In this document: in pieces, positions 1-13,519 of the stretch
Layout of the letters: every line of letters starts with the position of its first letter
How positions within the stretch are numbered: the first letter of the stretch is position 1
Source: Onchocerca volvulus
Taxonomy: Eukaryota; Nematoda; Chromadorea; Rhabditida; Onchocercidae
Length of the DNA stretch: 64,000 nucleotides
NCBI GenBank assembly: GCA_000499405.2
Contig: HG738139.1
Coordinates: 9,324,616 to 9,388,615 of the forward strand
Direction of reading: 5' to 3'
Program-made: the position numbers and the translations under genes
The notes under the pieces: generated by a model
Database searches by the model: none
What the model was told of the DNA's origin: nothing
The model's input: the letters and a program-made list of their open reading frames with translations, nothing else

Positions 1-1569
1 TCTTGGTCTCGCGAAATCGGATTTACTACCATCAAAATCACCGTTACAGAATAAATTTTTAAATACTCAAACCTCTATTCGAAATCATCTGATAAATGCT
101 CATATTTCAACTCCTTTGGATACAACGAAATCCGTTAGGTGAGTGTTTAACCGTAATTTTCAAATCTCAAAATTTAAGGTTACAAATTTCACTTTCTTTT
201 TTTTTCTGCAAATCGATGGGAATGTATAAAAATTGCTAAAGAAAAAACACCAGATGGAAGTTCTGAAGTTAAACAAATCACTGTATCTCGCTGATATGGT
301 ATCATAAGAAGTGAATGTCTTTGCAATAGATAATACTTTACAGTATCGAATATTTCATCGTAAAATGAATTTCATCGAATGATTGCTATTCTTGGAAAAT
401 TGTCTTTTGCAAAAGTTCATTCAATAACATCTTCCTTACATTCAAATCATATTTTTAACTTTCGCTTATATTTTAGTTATTAATAACTTTAAATACCTAA
501 ATTGATTTTTTCTTTTTCTTGTTCCAGTTTTCTTCTATTTTATTGAATTATTTCAGGACAATAAGTAAAAGATTGCCGACAGGCGAAGTAGTGAAAGTAC
601 GCCAAACACGTAAAAGTATTGAAAATTTAGTGACTAACATAAGTGCCACAACATCTGCTGCAGCAACTGCTACTATTAATACTACCAAACCAATTGTCCC
701 ATCTCGTGATCTAACAGTTAAAAGTATCACCTTTGAACAACTTAATGCTATTAAATCTGCAAGAGATATTGCTCTCGCGAAATTTTTGGCTAAAGCAAAT
801 GCGTTCCAATTACTTGAACTACCTGAATTTAAAGTAATTACTTTTTTTTTTTGAAATTTTTATGCTTTTGATCAAAATTTTCTTTATGAAATCATAATGC
901 TTTAGATGAGTTTTTAATCGGTAATGAGGATTTTTATTATGAATTTCAAAGAATTAAAAAAAGCATCAATCTTTGACTAAATTCATTTGAGCTGTTCTGA
1001 ACAATAATATGCCGCACTAAATTCATTTGAGCTGTTCTGAACAATGATATGCCGCAACAACACCAAATAATCTCCTATTAAATCATTTTAGAACCATCAA
1101 TCTCCGTTTTACACTTCGTAATTTCAATCACTTATTTCTTTGAATACAGTCAAGGAATTGTTTTTCTCTTAGTAGACAATCTTCATCGATTGTTAGCAAC
1201 ATTTAAAAAAAAAAATGAATTTATTACAAATTAAATTCTTGCTTGTTGTAATAATATGCCTTTACTTTTTTGAAGAATTGATTTACTTGGAATTTTTTTC
1301 TATTCACAAATTTTCCGCATTTTCAGTGATATTTCTCCACATTTTTGCTTTTTTTTTTTAGATGAGATAACTTTTCCGAATCTTTAAAGATATTATTAGC
1401 ACCTTATATACGATTTTTTTTTATTTTTCAGCAATTTGTGGATATACTGGATCCTACTTATCAAATACCTCAAAGTAGTTATTTGAAACGACTGCTGGAA
1501 TCTACAACGGGTGATCATGATCTGCCATCAGAACATCTTCTGAATATCATTCAAGATCAGGGAGAATAA
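1..1569 (+). CDS. 3' part of a BED/hAT-like (ZBED-type) protein gene; 5' end outside the window
   Basis: Three exons keep one frame: 1-138 (continues to the left), 557-833 and 1432-1569 (stop TAA 1567-1569). The junctions are AG|GTGAGT...TTTCAG|G and AAA|GTAATT...TTTTTCAG|C. About 184 residues are visible. Near the left edge is TSIRNHLINAH, which resembles the His half of a BED zinc finger, but no Cys pair is visible in this part. A basic, then Ser/Thr/Ala-rich linker follows. The C-terminus has AKFLAKANAFQLLELPEFK, then DPTYQIPQSSYLKRLL. This resembles the block just after the BED finger in hAT transposases and in domesticated ZBED proteins (aromatic Pro-Phe entry, then P-x-Y-x-hydrophobic-P-S). 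The gene stops soon after, so no hAT catalytic core is present. A host gene derived from a hAT transposase is my inference. It could be an unrelated DNA-binding protein. Confidence 0.6.
977..1056. repeat. 40-bp perfect-period tandem duplication in an intron
   Basis: Two adjacent 40-bp copies, 977-1016 and 1017-1056, differ at one base (ataatat versus atgatat). They lie in the last intron (834-1431) of the BED/hAT-like gene. The near identity indicates a recent duplication. Confidence 0.95.
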
Positions 1570-4059
1570 TATACATGACAAATGGTATATTATCAGTAAT
1601 CCATCATCCAAATGCTTTTATTTAATTTTTTAGTCATTTTCGTAATCAAGCTCTGTTCACAATAATAAGAATCATTGTACTGCAGGGTAATAATACCTTT
1701 TCATTTATTTTTTGCCACATTTCACTAATTTATTATTTGAAAAAAAAAGAACTTCACATTGTCCTGTCCGTGGTTAATTATGTGTCTAGCATCATAGTTT
1801 TTTAATTAATTCAGGCATAAATTTTGGCTCCAAACGTCAAGTGCTTATCATTTATTTTAGAGACGCCTGTTAACATTCTTCTGTTAATATCTTTATATGT
1901 TTTTGCAGGAAACAGATTTACTCACTTTTGTTCAACTTTGGATACAGCATTTCGTTTGCAGTATCGCAGATATTGCTGGAATCTATATTTAGATGATACA
2001 ATATGCTTGAAATCAGCTAACAGAGTTAATTCTAACCATTGAGAATGTGAAGAAGATTAGAAGAAAGCTTGTGGCATTTTTTTTTTCACAATTTTTCATT
2101 TGAATACTTGAAAGACATTATTTCAAATTTCCGCTGTTCCTATCTTTTAAACGGTTCATTCGATCTATCATGTGCTTTTAAGCCGTATTATCTACCGCCA
2201 TTTGTTAAATGCTTTTTGAAAATGTTTTAACCTCACACATAATGAGCTCTTTCGACTTTGCAACCGTTGGCCTTTAATCCTTTCATTTATTATTTCATTA
2301 CTTTTCAATGAGCATTTCGAAATTTAGTCTATTTCTTTCAACTCATTTATCCTTTGTATTTAATACAGAATATCGCTATCTCCAAATCATTATTTATTGC
2401 TTTCAGCAAACGATATATATAATTATATATATATATATATAAATTGTTAAGCATTTATGAATCATGCAAATGAAAAATATCAAAATTTCATGCTTATATT
2501 TAGAGAAGAAAATTACATCAGTTTGATGATTAATTAGGACTTCCACTTTAACATTCCATAACTTTGCTAAGCGCTAACACTATAATGTTAGTAAAAGAAA
2601 TAATATAAGAGTTGAAGGTACATCACTTTTTACCTATTCATATCATTCATATCAGTTGCTCAAATTGTTCTTCTGATGGCCTACTATTTTCTGTGAAGTG
2701 TACGAATTAAGTTCCTTATTAAACCAGGATTCACTTTTGTTGGATTTATTTCTCTATTTGCTGCAGTTTGCATTCTGCTTTGTATTCTCTCTCGCAGCTA
2801 CTAAATACATTTTAATCTTGTTCTGCAGCTGCAAATCATATTAAAAACTAGAATATTAATGCCTGTTATTACTTCGTGCATTATGCAGTTCGTCACATAT
2901 CGCTTCTAACTGCAAACATCAGATTTTAACATAGCGTATGTCATGCAGCATATATTAGTAAAAAAATGCTTTAAAAAATGTCAACTAATTCTTATTCTTA
3001 TTACTTTTTTTTAAAACCTTTATTCTGGACTTGAATTTTCCATAAGTGGCCATATAATGACCAATTTTTCAAATTTCTGGGATTTATTTAATCTTCTCAA
3101 ATTGTTGTTTTCAATAGGCAAGTACGATCGTCTTGCCATCATTTCTATCTCTCGCAAGAACTATTCCCTTATTTTTGAAATTTGTTGATAATGTGCCTAA
3201 TTCTGCACTTGATTTAATTTGAATTTGAAATAAATTCAGTTTGTTACAATATTCAGCAGTCTTTCTTCAAACAAGTACAACAGACAAATGAGTATCCATC
3301 AGATTATTTCCATCTGTCTATTTATTACTTGAATTGCTTATTACTGTTCTATGTTTATTGTTTGCTTCCGTTTGGAGTAAACGCTATTAAATGTGCTAGA
3401 ATTATCTTCAACATCGTAATAATTTTGATGAGGCTTTTCGAATGCTGAAGATCGACTAAAGATTTGAGGTAATTGTTGCGATTCGCATCTTAAGAGTGCA
3501 AGTCTTGCAATTCAGCAAATCAAGTCGAAAAAATAGGGTTTATATAGAATTAGTTTCACTTGTTTAAATATTTATTATAAGTAATTCAGCAAAAGTGATC
3601 AGTAAGTCTTGCCTGGTGAAGCATCACAAATTGTTTATTTGAAAATAAGCTTTTCTTTCCTGCGATGAATTATCACAAGGTTTCGACGAGTATCGAATGT
3701 CTGCTCAAAGAATGATAATAATAATCAATTAAATAATTCTGCTGTTTCTCGTATATATTTTTATGATTATAAATAATTTCTTAATCGAAGTTAGAATAAT
3801 CCAATGCGAGTAAAATTGCACATTTGTTTTGAATTTTCTCCTATTTTTTTTAACTGCCATATGAGTTAAAACAAGAAAAAATAAAAGCATTTTCGCGAAA
3901 TGACTTTTTTGCAATCTTACTGACTGATATTCTGTTTACTTCCTTATCATTTCTTCCTTACAGCTAGTCAAAATAGGTCTTCTAGATACATAAAATATTT
4001 GAACATACAATAAAACTGCATAGAAAAAAATATATAGTGATACTAAGAATTAAATAAGA
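1570..4059. other. Convergent intergenic region
   Basis: AT-rich sequence between the 3' ends of the BED/hAT-like gene (+) and the PIM-type kinase gene (-). The open frames here are short, AT-driven and not joined by splice sites. It holds the 3' untranslated regions of both genes and an AT microsatellite at 2413-2443. I see no other structure. Confidence 0.7.
2413..2443. repeat. AT dinucleotide microsatellite
   Basis: An almost uninterrupted (AT)n run, broken once by AATT in the centre. Confidence 0.9.
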
Positions 4060-7000
4060 TCAAAATGCCAGTACTCCACCTATTCTCCCGTTAAAGCTTT
4101 CATGGCTGGATGATTTCGATAGCAGTGGCGTCGGCGAGAAAAGTGCCGATTGCTGTCCAGAATCCAAGGAACTTTTCTTCCAGTTTAAAAGTCCCAAAGT
4201 AGGAGATCGAGTCCAATTGCTTTCCTTTGGATTTTGAATGTGTGAAAAAGTAAATCGAGGAGCAGAAGTGGAGAGATAATTAATGGAATGTGCTTTATTC
4301 ATTCGACCGAAGGAAATATTATTCTGCTGTAAATAAACCATCTTCATAAATTCTCGAGTGTTCACCAGCGAAGGGGAATCATCGATCAACGAAATTTTTG
4401 ATTGACAAGCTCGATTTCGATCCCAATGTTGACAGTTATGGCTGCGATGAGATGATGATGCCGCAATCATACCTCTTGCCTTCTGTTCACCTCGATGATA
4501 ACGAGCCATGAATGAAGACGAGGTGGATGGACTGAAACTGGATGTACTACCGACACCCGATTCAGCGTAACTGAAATGGATTCAGCCAATACGAAATGTT
4601 GATCAATGCAGCAGGGAGAAGTTATGCAATGTTACTTCTATGCATCAATGTTTTTGATCGAAAAATTGTGATAATATTTCTCATCAATAGATGGAAAGCT
4701 CACCTTGATTCTGCCCGTTCCTTCGGTATGTGATTCGTGCTTATATCATCTTCCTTTTGATTATCAGATGAATTCTGATATAAGCGGTCTATCAGTGTAC
4801 ACCAGTCAGCACATGGAGCTCGAATCCATGGATGCTTCAGGATTGCATCAAGAGTGCATCGCTTATTTGGGTCAAAGCGCAAACATTGATTGATCAAGTC
4901 TATAGCACCTTAAAAAAGTGGTTTCTGTTTTCAGAAACTTAAGAAATTCAAAATTTCAAGAAATCCCTTTGAAATTTGGCTTGATCGAAGGAAATTCAAC
5001 TGAGATGGAATGTTTGTACGAAAACATGTTTAAGTTAAAAATTTATCTATTCTCTGTTGAAGGTAGTTCTAAAATTTTGCTGAATAAAAAAAAGCAGTTC
5101 TAGAATTAAAATCTTGAAATACAGAAGAAAGTTGTTTTTCATTCATTTATTTCTCAATTTTGCTTTATTTTTACTTCCAAAACCTACTTTTGCTGACTTG
5201 TGCATAGAACGGTAGTGGTCCCAGCAGGTGTGATGTACAAATTTCCTTTTCATCACGAAATGGCAACCTGCCGTTGAGCATGTTGTACAGCAAGATTCCC
5301 AACGACCAGACCGCTGCTTCACAGCCCAAATACATGGAATGCAGAAACCATTCCGGTGGGCAGTACAAACGAGTTCCTGAAAAAAATAGAAAGTCATGGA
5401 AGTTGATAAAGATCAAATGATTCAAATACTATGAAATTATTGCAACTCTTTTAATTCACTTCATCACCATTTAAAGTCAATTACCATCTGCTGGTTGGTT
5501 AAATTTACAAAATTTGTTTCATCTAAATCCATCTAATTCATTTTAATTGGCTAATTTGCTCTGAAATATGCTCATAGTATCTGTCGTTCGCTCGATGGTA
5601 ATAAATTTATTTTGGGATTGAATGTATCTCATAGAAGTGAAATCTCTAAACCGTTTGGAAATAATTACTGGAATAAACAGATAAATCTCGAATACCCTGG
5701 AAATCAGTGTAGTGATTTTTCTTGAACAGAGTTGCGGCACCAAAATCAATCAGTGATGTTTCTCCGTTCACCAAATCAATCACTATATTTTCGTCCTGCA
5801 ATTGTTAATTTAAAAATTTAAATAAAAATCTTATAAAAATGACTTATAAAAATTTCATTGCAAAATAAATGGGAATGTGCATTCTTGTCCATGTTATGAG
5901 TATGGTGATAAATGAGTAACTGAACCGCTCATAATGATTGATTTTCTAAATCTGACCAATAACATTCAAGTTCTAAATCAATTTTTCACAAATACATTGA
6001 AGATGAATATATTATTGAAAAAGAAAAAAAAAAAAATGAATTAGCACAAACGAACGACTAGAAAAGAAACAGTAATCTCTTTTCTAGTCGTTCCCTTATC
6101 GACATCCTTATTAAATGTCGACACAGACCTTGAGATCACGATGCAATACTTTCTGCTGGACACAATCGCGAACAGTCAGAGCTATTTGTCGGAATAAAAA
6201 TCGCGCGAGCTGGAAGAAATTTTAGTCAGTAATAGGATTTAATTTGAAATTGAATCTTTTTAGTATGTAGTAACATTGTAAGCTTTTTCCGAGAAAGTTA
6301 TCCAGGTAAAATTTTGATTTTAATATGTCATTTCTCGTGAAGCACTCCCATTTTAATCACTCATAGTTGTTAAACTTACATTTTCATCCAATTTCTTGTG
6401 ACTTTTGATAAAATCAAACAGATCAACACATGGATATGGACGTGTCATTACAATCAAAAAACCTTCCGGCATACTGTACCAATCCAATAGTTTGATCACT
6501 CCCGGTACATTAACACATCGTGCTAACATGCAAATTTCCATCGGTAATCGTTCATCTTCTAACTGAAATTCGTTTAGGAGTAGAGAGTAGTCTGCAAAAT
6601 CGCTAAATGTCAACATAGCTTGAATTCGACTTGTATGGGTAATATTACCTTTCCCCAATTGCGAACTTGATTTCGATCGATGAATTTGATAGCAACTGGA
6701 AGTTCATCATTAATCCGGATTCCACGATAGACAACTCCAAAACCACCGTGACCAAGTTCTCCTTTAAGCTTATAGTGCTTCTTGAAATTCGATAGACCAC
6801 GACCTAGAATTTTAAAAATATTACTAAAGTTTGTTAAAAAATTAGAGTCATATTCATGCATGTGTATGCTGACAAGTCTCTAGTCAATACGTAATTTCGG
6901 ATAATTTCCAGTCCTTGTCAATTTCTTTGGAACTTATTGAATTCTGAGTTTTTTGATAAGATATTTGGGAAATTCACAGAAAATACATTCATCTAATTAC

Positions 7001-7158
7001 AGAACAAAAGTCAGCGTTTATAGCTTTTTTTGATTTGAATTGGTTTAAAAACTTTCATTATTACAAAAAACAAAGTGGAAAGTACCATTCAAGAGAACTT
7101 TCAAGTTGTACAATTGCACCGTCGCAAGTTTCTTCACTTTCTTCGCGATATGTGCCAT
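4060..7158 (-). CDS. PIM-family serine/threonine kinase (C. elegans PRK-1/PRK-2 type)
   Basis: Eight exons, all phase-consistent: 7158-7086, 6803-6649, 6562-6380, 6209-6129, 5795-5696, 5376-5188, 4908-4704, 4570-4060. They encode 498 aa. The kinase domain spans about residues 35-290. It has a Gly loop GHGGFG (42-47), VAIK with Lys64, LPME with Glu85, HRDLKDEN (160-167), DFG (181-183), PPEW (204-207) and AAVWSLG (218-224). The AVWSLG signature, and a hinge with Pro (TRPYP, 116-120) where most kinases have a backbone donor, are PIM hallmarks known from the family. A Ser-rich tail of about 200 residues follows (SSSHRS, SPSLV, SSSHES), longer than in vertebrate PIMs. Like the family it should be constitutively active, since no activation-loop regulation is needed. 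The start is the first ATG of exon 1, whose one-base overhang completes the first codon of exon 2. I cannot tell PRK-1 from PRK-2. No obvious spliced-leader acceptor precedes the ATG, so an upstream non-coding exon is possible. Confidence 0.93.
6052..6093. repeat. Perfect 16-bp inverted repeat (hairpin) in a kinase intron
   Basis: Arm gaacgactagaaaaga (6052-6067), 10-base loop, exact reverse complement at 6078-6093. It lies inside intron 5796-6128 of the PIM-type kinase gene, 36 bases from exon 4. RNA from either strand would form a 16-bp stem. Confidence 0.95.
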
Positions 7159-10100
7159 AATTTACATATTACTTGATGAAGGGACAGTTTTTTCTTCTTT
7201 CTTCTAATTTCCACGATTGAGCAGGACGGATAATTCAAGGAATCACAGAAACAGCGACTTAATATCGGATATGAAGTGATATGCGCTGTTTCTCAGGATT
7301 ATATACAAATTAAGTTGCAATTGTGCACTGAAAATATGTGAAATTGGACATCGGATATAATAATAGATGAATCATAATGAAAGTCCTATTTCAAAACCAG
7401 TAACGTATGCATGGATTTTTGAATGAGATGCATCGAAATAGGAAGAACAAGAAGCAGAAAACGGAAGAAATTGGCTTCAATTTCAACCGATGCAAACAGA
7501 AATGAGAATATTATTCACATTTGGTCAAAATTTCTAAGAATAAAAAGTTGAAAATTTTGGTTGAATCAATTAAATATTTCATTTTCATAATATTTATTTT
7601 TATAATGTTTATTTATTTTTCATAGTACTTGTCATAAAATATTTAGAATATTTTCAAAATCGAAAAATATGCATTGATTTGGAAACAAGATGAAAATAAC
7701 AAGTGCAATTTTATTTGTCCAATTGTGGACCTGTTTCCATCCGACAAGACTCTTCCGATTTATTGCAACTTAGCTAACATTAATCGGTTAAAAACATTCT
7801 GCTTTATTCAATCACTTTAGTTAAATTCTATTATCTTTTCATCAGTTAGGGAAAAGATTTGGAAAATTATATATAAATGAATAGTAATTCAATATTTTGC
7901 GAATTTCTCCGAAGAAATAGAATTTCTACCTCTGAGAAAAGAACACTCAGTATAATAAAAAAAAAAAATCGATTTGTAACTAATCAAACCTAATTATCTA
8001 TTCAAAAGCATATTATTTTGCTTAAACAAAATTTTTTTGCACGTGATTTCTGATTTTCAAAAATTTGTTTCCTTTCTTTCAAAATAAAATTCTTGTCCTA
8101 TAATAATGAAAGCATAAATTAAGAAATTCACAAATTTCAAGTGTCCTAGATTCGGAGAGAGAATTGGTTCAGAACAAGTTATAATTAAATGCAATAATTA
8201 TTGATGTTAATGCGATAAATGTGTACAGAAACAATAGTTAGATTACTGTATCAAATCACATGAATTATTAATTTCTAAAAATAATTACAGAAAAAAAATA
8301 TTAAAGGCAGAAATGGTATTTTATTACGAACCAATAATATTTTAATTTTTATTGCTTAAAAATCTCTTTTCTGCATATTTTCATTACTTTGAATTTACTT
8401 TTCCTCTTTTCATACTAATCATTGCTTGGACGGCATATTTCTGCGTCAGTTAATAAATTATTTGAAGTATATCTACTTTTTTTAGCAGCAATAAATAAGA
8501 AAGAAAGCTATCTAATAGATGGACAGATATACAGGTAATGTTAGAAATTTTCGAAAACATGATAAACCAACTTGAACAGATAAACTTCTGAAAAATTTGG
8601 GATTTTTTTGAGCTAATTTTAGTGAAAGTGGCTGTACTATTCAAATTTTAAAATCTTACTGGTAATTTTATCATTTCTAGCAATTTGCCAAAGTATACTA
8701 AATCTAATCGCTAAAAATCGTAACAAAAATTAAGTCGTTTCTTAAATAAGTGTGAAATCATTTGCTATACGAAAATATATTTTGCTGAAGATGTGATAAA
8801 TAAGAAGAAAAAATATAAGATGTCTCCTCTAAAACGCCTTGTAATTGAGCACAAGTAATGATAATATTAAAAGTAACAGTAACAGAAGACAAGTAAGTAA
8901 GAAGAATTAATAAACACGACGACATTTTGGCTTGAGAATTGAATTTTGTTTACTGTGACAGATGTCAGTAGATAGTAGGATTGAATTGAACTCCACCAAC
9001 AGGCAATGAAGAATGGATGGAGTGAGCAAGACAGGTTATTCTGACAATTTATGATCTTCCTAAACAAATAAATAGTACCCATTCATCTGACCGGAATTGT
9101 CCCTTTTTATCCATTAATAGTCTCTACTATACTCCTCTAACCGGAGACTAGCCAGGCTATTACCATCACTGATACAGTATTTTCCACTTGCTCAAATTTG
9201 CTCCTTTTAAATGTAACCAAAAGGCACTATTAATGGCATGGAAATGGTTCTCGAATGAGAGTGATACATAGTTATCATAAGTTATATTTTAATTTATCCA
9301 TCTCAAAACATATCCCGACAATTTCTCGTAAAATTTTTGAGCCAAATAAATTAAAATAGCATAGTGTCCAACAAGCAATAACATATTCTAAAGAAATATG
9401 ACAACAATTTATTCAGCTAAAATTGAATATAATTAGATGATTGGTTGAAATGTGAAGAAATCGTCGTAAGTGAAAATAATAAAATGGCACTTATATTAAA
9501 CGCTTGTTGTAAAGTATATAATAACAAATAATATCCATCAGACATTCAAATCATGGAAGAAAATTTCTAGTTTGCTTTGGCAGCTAGTTTCGCTAAAAAC
9601 AGCGAAATTTTCAAAGAAATAAAGAAGACGGCTATGATAAAGCAAAAAAGAAATAAAGAAAATATTTTCAAGACGAATTCAAAATTTATTCATTTATTTA
9701 AGTTACTCAGTCATTTTATCGCCGTTACGATCAATGGCTAAATCTTTTTCTTTTTCTTTTTTCTTTTTTTTTTATGAATATACTTTCAGTAGGAAAGTGC
9801 TAAATCAGGAATTTTTTTCTCTTCGTCAAACTTGTCCTAGTTGAAAGTCCCAATATATGAAGAAGAAGGTAGTCTTTTCCGATCCCAAATTGATAATTTG
9901 CCACGGAATTTTCAGATTTACTTTCATTTTGCATCTTAACCATACAGCTGCATAAATGTGCGGAGAGATAAGGCAGTTGCTTGAATCATATATAACACTC
10001 GCGAAACAGATCCTTCTCGAGAAAATGTCACATCTGTCACTTTGTCATCTAATTATTGTATTATAATTTGGAGCCAAAAGAAGAAAGTGCTATGTTAGTG

Positions 10101-10270
10101 TCGTTTACTTGTGCAAATATATGGCAAACAGGAAAAGTTTGTATTAGCAAACTTTTACAAAATTCTACATGCAATTAAGTGCTTGCTAGAATAATTCAAG
10201 ATTTCTACTGCAGCGCGTATAAAAAATCAAGAAATTGTGAGATTATATATTGCTTCATGCTTCAATTCTT

Positions 10271-10509
10271 CCTCTCTCTCTCTCTCTCCCTCTCAAAAAG
10301 GAATGGAAAGGAGAAGAAAGAAATATTTGTTTTCAATTTTTTTTTCCGCAAATGTCAAAAATGCCAAATAAAAATATAAATAAACTGATAACATGAGCAG
10401 ATTAGAAATCACAACAGCGCTGGCATCAGCAAATTCTTCATTTTTAATTTCTTCGATCCATTTAGCAATGCACACACACACATCCTCTCTCTCTCTCTTC
10501 CTCTCTCTG
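10271..10509. repeat. CT and CA microsatellites
   Basis: (CT)n occurs at 10271-10294. (CA)6 at 10471-10482 is followed by (CT)n at 10485-10509. Open frames through here are Ser/Leu repeats produced by the microsatellites. Confidence 0.9.
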
Positions 10510-13500
10510 TTGATAATTAGTCTTTCAGGACTGATTTCTCCCAATTTTCGGATAAAATTCTTTATATCAAAATAATTGTAACAGGCTAAATTTTCATAAT
10601 TTTTAACGACAATTTATTTTTGCACAAAATTTGCAACAATCAAAATTGAAAAGGAAAGAAAAACTGTGGAATAGTACTTCTTGTTCATTTCTGAGTCAGA
10701 TACAATTTTTATATTGTCGTGTTGAAATTCAATAATGAAATATGATACGATGATATGATTATCGCAAAAGGAAAAATATCTCAACATCTCATAAATTAAT
10801 ACATCTGATTGAATATTTAAAATGCTATATATCACGTTTTTTTTTTTTTTTCAAATTGGAATATATCGAAAAAGTTTGATTTAGAATAGATCTATTATAA
10901 AATGATCTTATTCGTTATTTTTTGACTTCTCTTTTTAAAATCTGTCAAATTAATTTTGGATTCCCATGATTTTGAACTCTATCACTTTTATTTGCTTGAT
11001 ATCGTTTACAGCAGTTGGCTCAATTATGCTACTAGAGCATTTAATTAATATCAAATAATAAACTTTGTTGTAATTTTTAACCAAAATTTTGCATAATGAT
11101 GACATATATTCGCCAAATTTGCAACAATCAATATTTTGTTAAAATATCATTTGTGAACTTCATGGTATTCTTACACAGCGATTGATGTACTTATCAATTA
11201 ATGTGCAGATCATAGATTAAAATAATGTCTGAAAATCAAACATTGAAGTAATAAACAATGCAATCTCACAAACTGTCAATATTATCAGGAACTATTTTAA
11301 TTCATCATTAATCTTCTGAGTAAGGACTAGAGCAATTAAGAAAAGGAATTACAACGTGTGATGGAGGTTCGCATGCTTTCAAGATTTTAATTTGATCTAC
11401 TTTTAATTTGAAATATATATTTATTATAATCTTCATTTAAAATATACATTTACATACGAATTTAAAGTATATATTTACAAATAATCTCATTTTCACTGCA
11501 AAAATCTTGAATTCTGGAATAATAATTTTCATTATTACTCAATCATAATAACATAATTTCCAATCATCATATCTTATAGAGATTAAACAAAATTTAGCAA
11601 ACCTTTTCCAAACCACGGGTTAGTAACTGGTTTGCTAAAATTTAAAAAAAAAAAAATTTAAGAAATTATATGTGGAGTAAGTCAACTCAGTTACTGTTTT
11701 CTAGCAAAATTTTACGGAAAGTAGTAAATAATCTCTCAGGAATGAGATATACGATTGATAGATGTACGAATTGAGTGAAATGGTAGGAGAAGAGGTTAGG
11801 AAGGCTTAGAGATATTGGTGATAAATCATTAAGTTTTAAAGTTTAGAAGAAATCGGCCTCTCACTGATGTTGGTCAAAACAGCATATGCATGATTGGCAA
11901 CATGTCTGTCTTCTTTAATATCTTTCCCGAACAGGGAAGGAATCAATGAAGCACAAGACAGAAGGAAGTATTGTTAACTTTTGTGATTGACGGCAATTTT
12001 CTATTACAGACGTTCGAAATGATTCAACATACAACGGTATTTTTTCAAAGAGTGCAAAAATGTTTGGAATGACTTCCTTTTTTGTTTTACTTACCTGAAT
12101 TTCTATGTGGGCAAATTTTCTGAAGATTTGAATTTTTTCTGCCTTCCAGAAAAATGTGACAAATAATGATAGGTACCAGCTAATTCTTTCAAAGGAAAAA
12201 TTTTTTGAAATCAGCCGAAAATTCTGTCCATTTTCCCAAAATTATACCAATTTATTTAAGAAAAGATTTACAAATAAAATATTAAAAAGCAAAAAATAAA
12301 AATAGAAACGATGAAATTGTAAAAAAGAACCCAAGAATCAGTGAATGAAGGTTCACATTTATTAGGGTTTATTGGGCAGGAAGAAAAAGAGAGGGAATTT
12401 ATCTTTTTTTTTTTCGATTTTGCATAACGAAAAAATGAAATCTAACACATTTCTTTTTTATTCTACTCTGGAAAAAGATGGGTAATTGTTGGAAGTTAAT
12501 TTCGTTTTTACTTCTTCTGTCTGCAGTGCGAAGAAACATTTGTTGGCAGAATTTTTCTCATGCTTGCAAATGTATGAATTCATTTCGTAACTTAGTTGTT
12601 ACTCATCAAACTCAGAAATAAAGGAAAGCAAACTCATACGGAAGCAAACTTTCGTATAGTTTGCTACTAATAATAAACTGAGTTCAGATTATACAATCGT
12701 AAAGATATATTTAATATTAATATATGTGTACTGCTGTAACAATAAATATAACAATCATACATTTATCCAATTAGAAATAAATTCCTGGATGAAAAATGAT
12801 TGTATTTTTTTAAACTACTCCTCCAAAAGTAAACGAAATTTTGCGAAAGAAAAAAACAGTGCAACTCCACAACTATCGAAACGAAATAAAAATAAAAATC
12901 GATCATTCAAAGAAACAAACGAAAAAATGTTATTTTTCGGTTCGTTACTACGATTCATTTCCATTCCTAATTTTTACACTGAATTAATGTCGTCCACAAA
13001 TTACATGCCATTAAAATTCCAACACGACATTTTTATAATGGTACAAATTTTTTTATTTGAATGAAAATTGTCGTACTCTTAACCGGTCACTTTCTTCTAT
13101 TTCTCTTTACTGAATATCATAAATTGAGTATTTTTTAATTGTACATCAGATGACCTTCATTCTCCCTGTTTATGTACTTTGCACGATGCATAACCTAGAT
13201 ATATATTCATTTGCAGCATTCGAGGAAATGTTCCAGAATGTCACCCAGATCACGTGAGAAAATAAACTAGTAATGTCATTTCAACAACAGTTGTAATGCC
13301 AGTAGAAAGTGCAATAAAGTTAAATTACATATTCAAGAAACTCGAAATAATAGTAACTTGTCATGAGACTGAAATTCTATTGAGATGGAATGATATGGAC
13401 AAGAACAGAATACCTATAATTTATAAATGAGAACTACTCAATGAAAGTACAACACCAATATGATCGATCATAATAAAAACAGGAAAAAGAAAATTTTTTT

Positions 13501-13519
13501 CTAATTTTTTAGAATTTTG

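Noticed and set aside
1824..2042. 72-aa plus-strand ORF with a hydrophobic N-terminus
   Set aside because: It lies in the 3' flank of the BED/hAT-like gene, has no acceptor or homology and is of chance length for AT-rich DNA.
9118..9150. 7-bp stem TAGTCTC...GAGACTA
   Set aside because: Too short to distinguish from chance in a 64 kb window.
10179..10575. Overlapping Ser/Leu-rich ORFs on both strands
   Set aside because: Generated by CT and CA microsatellites.
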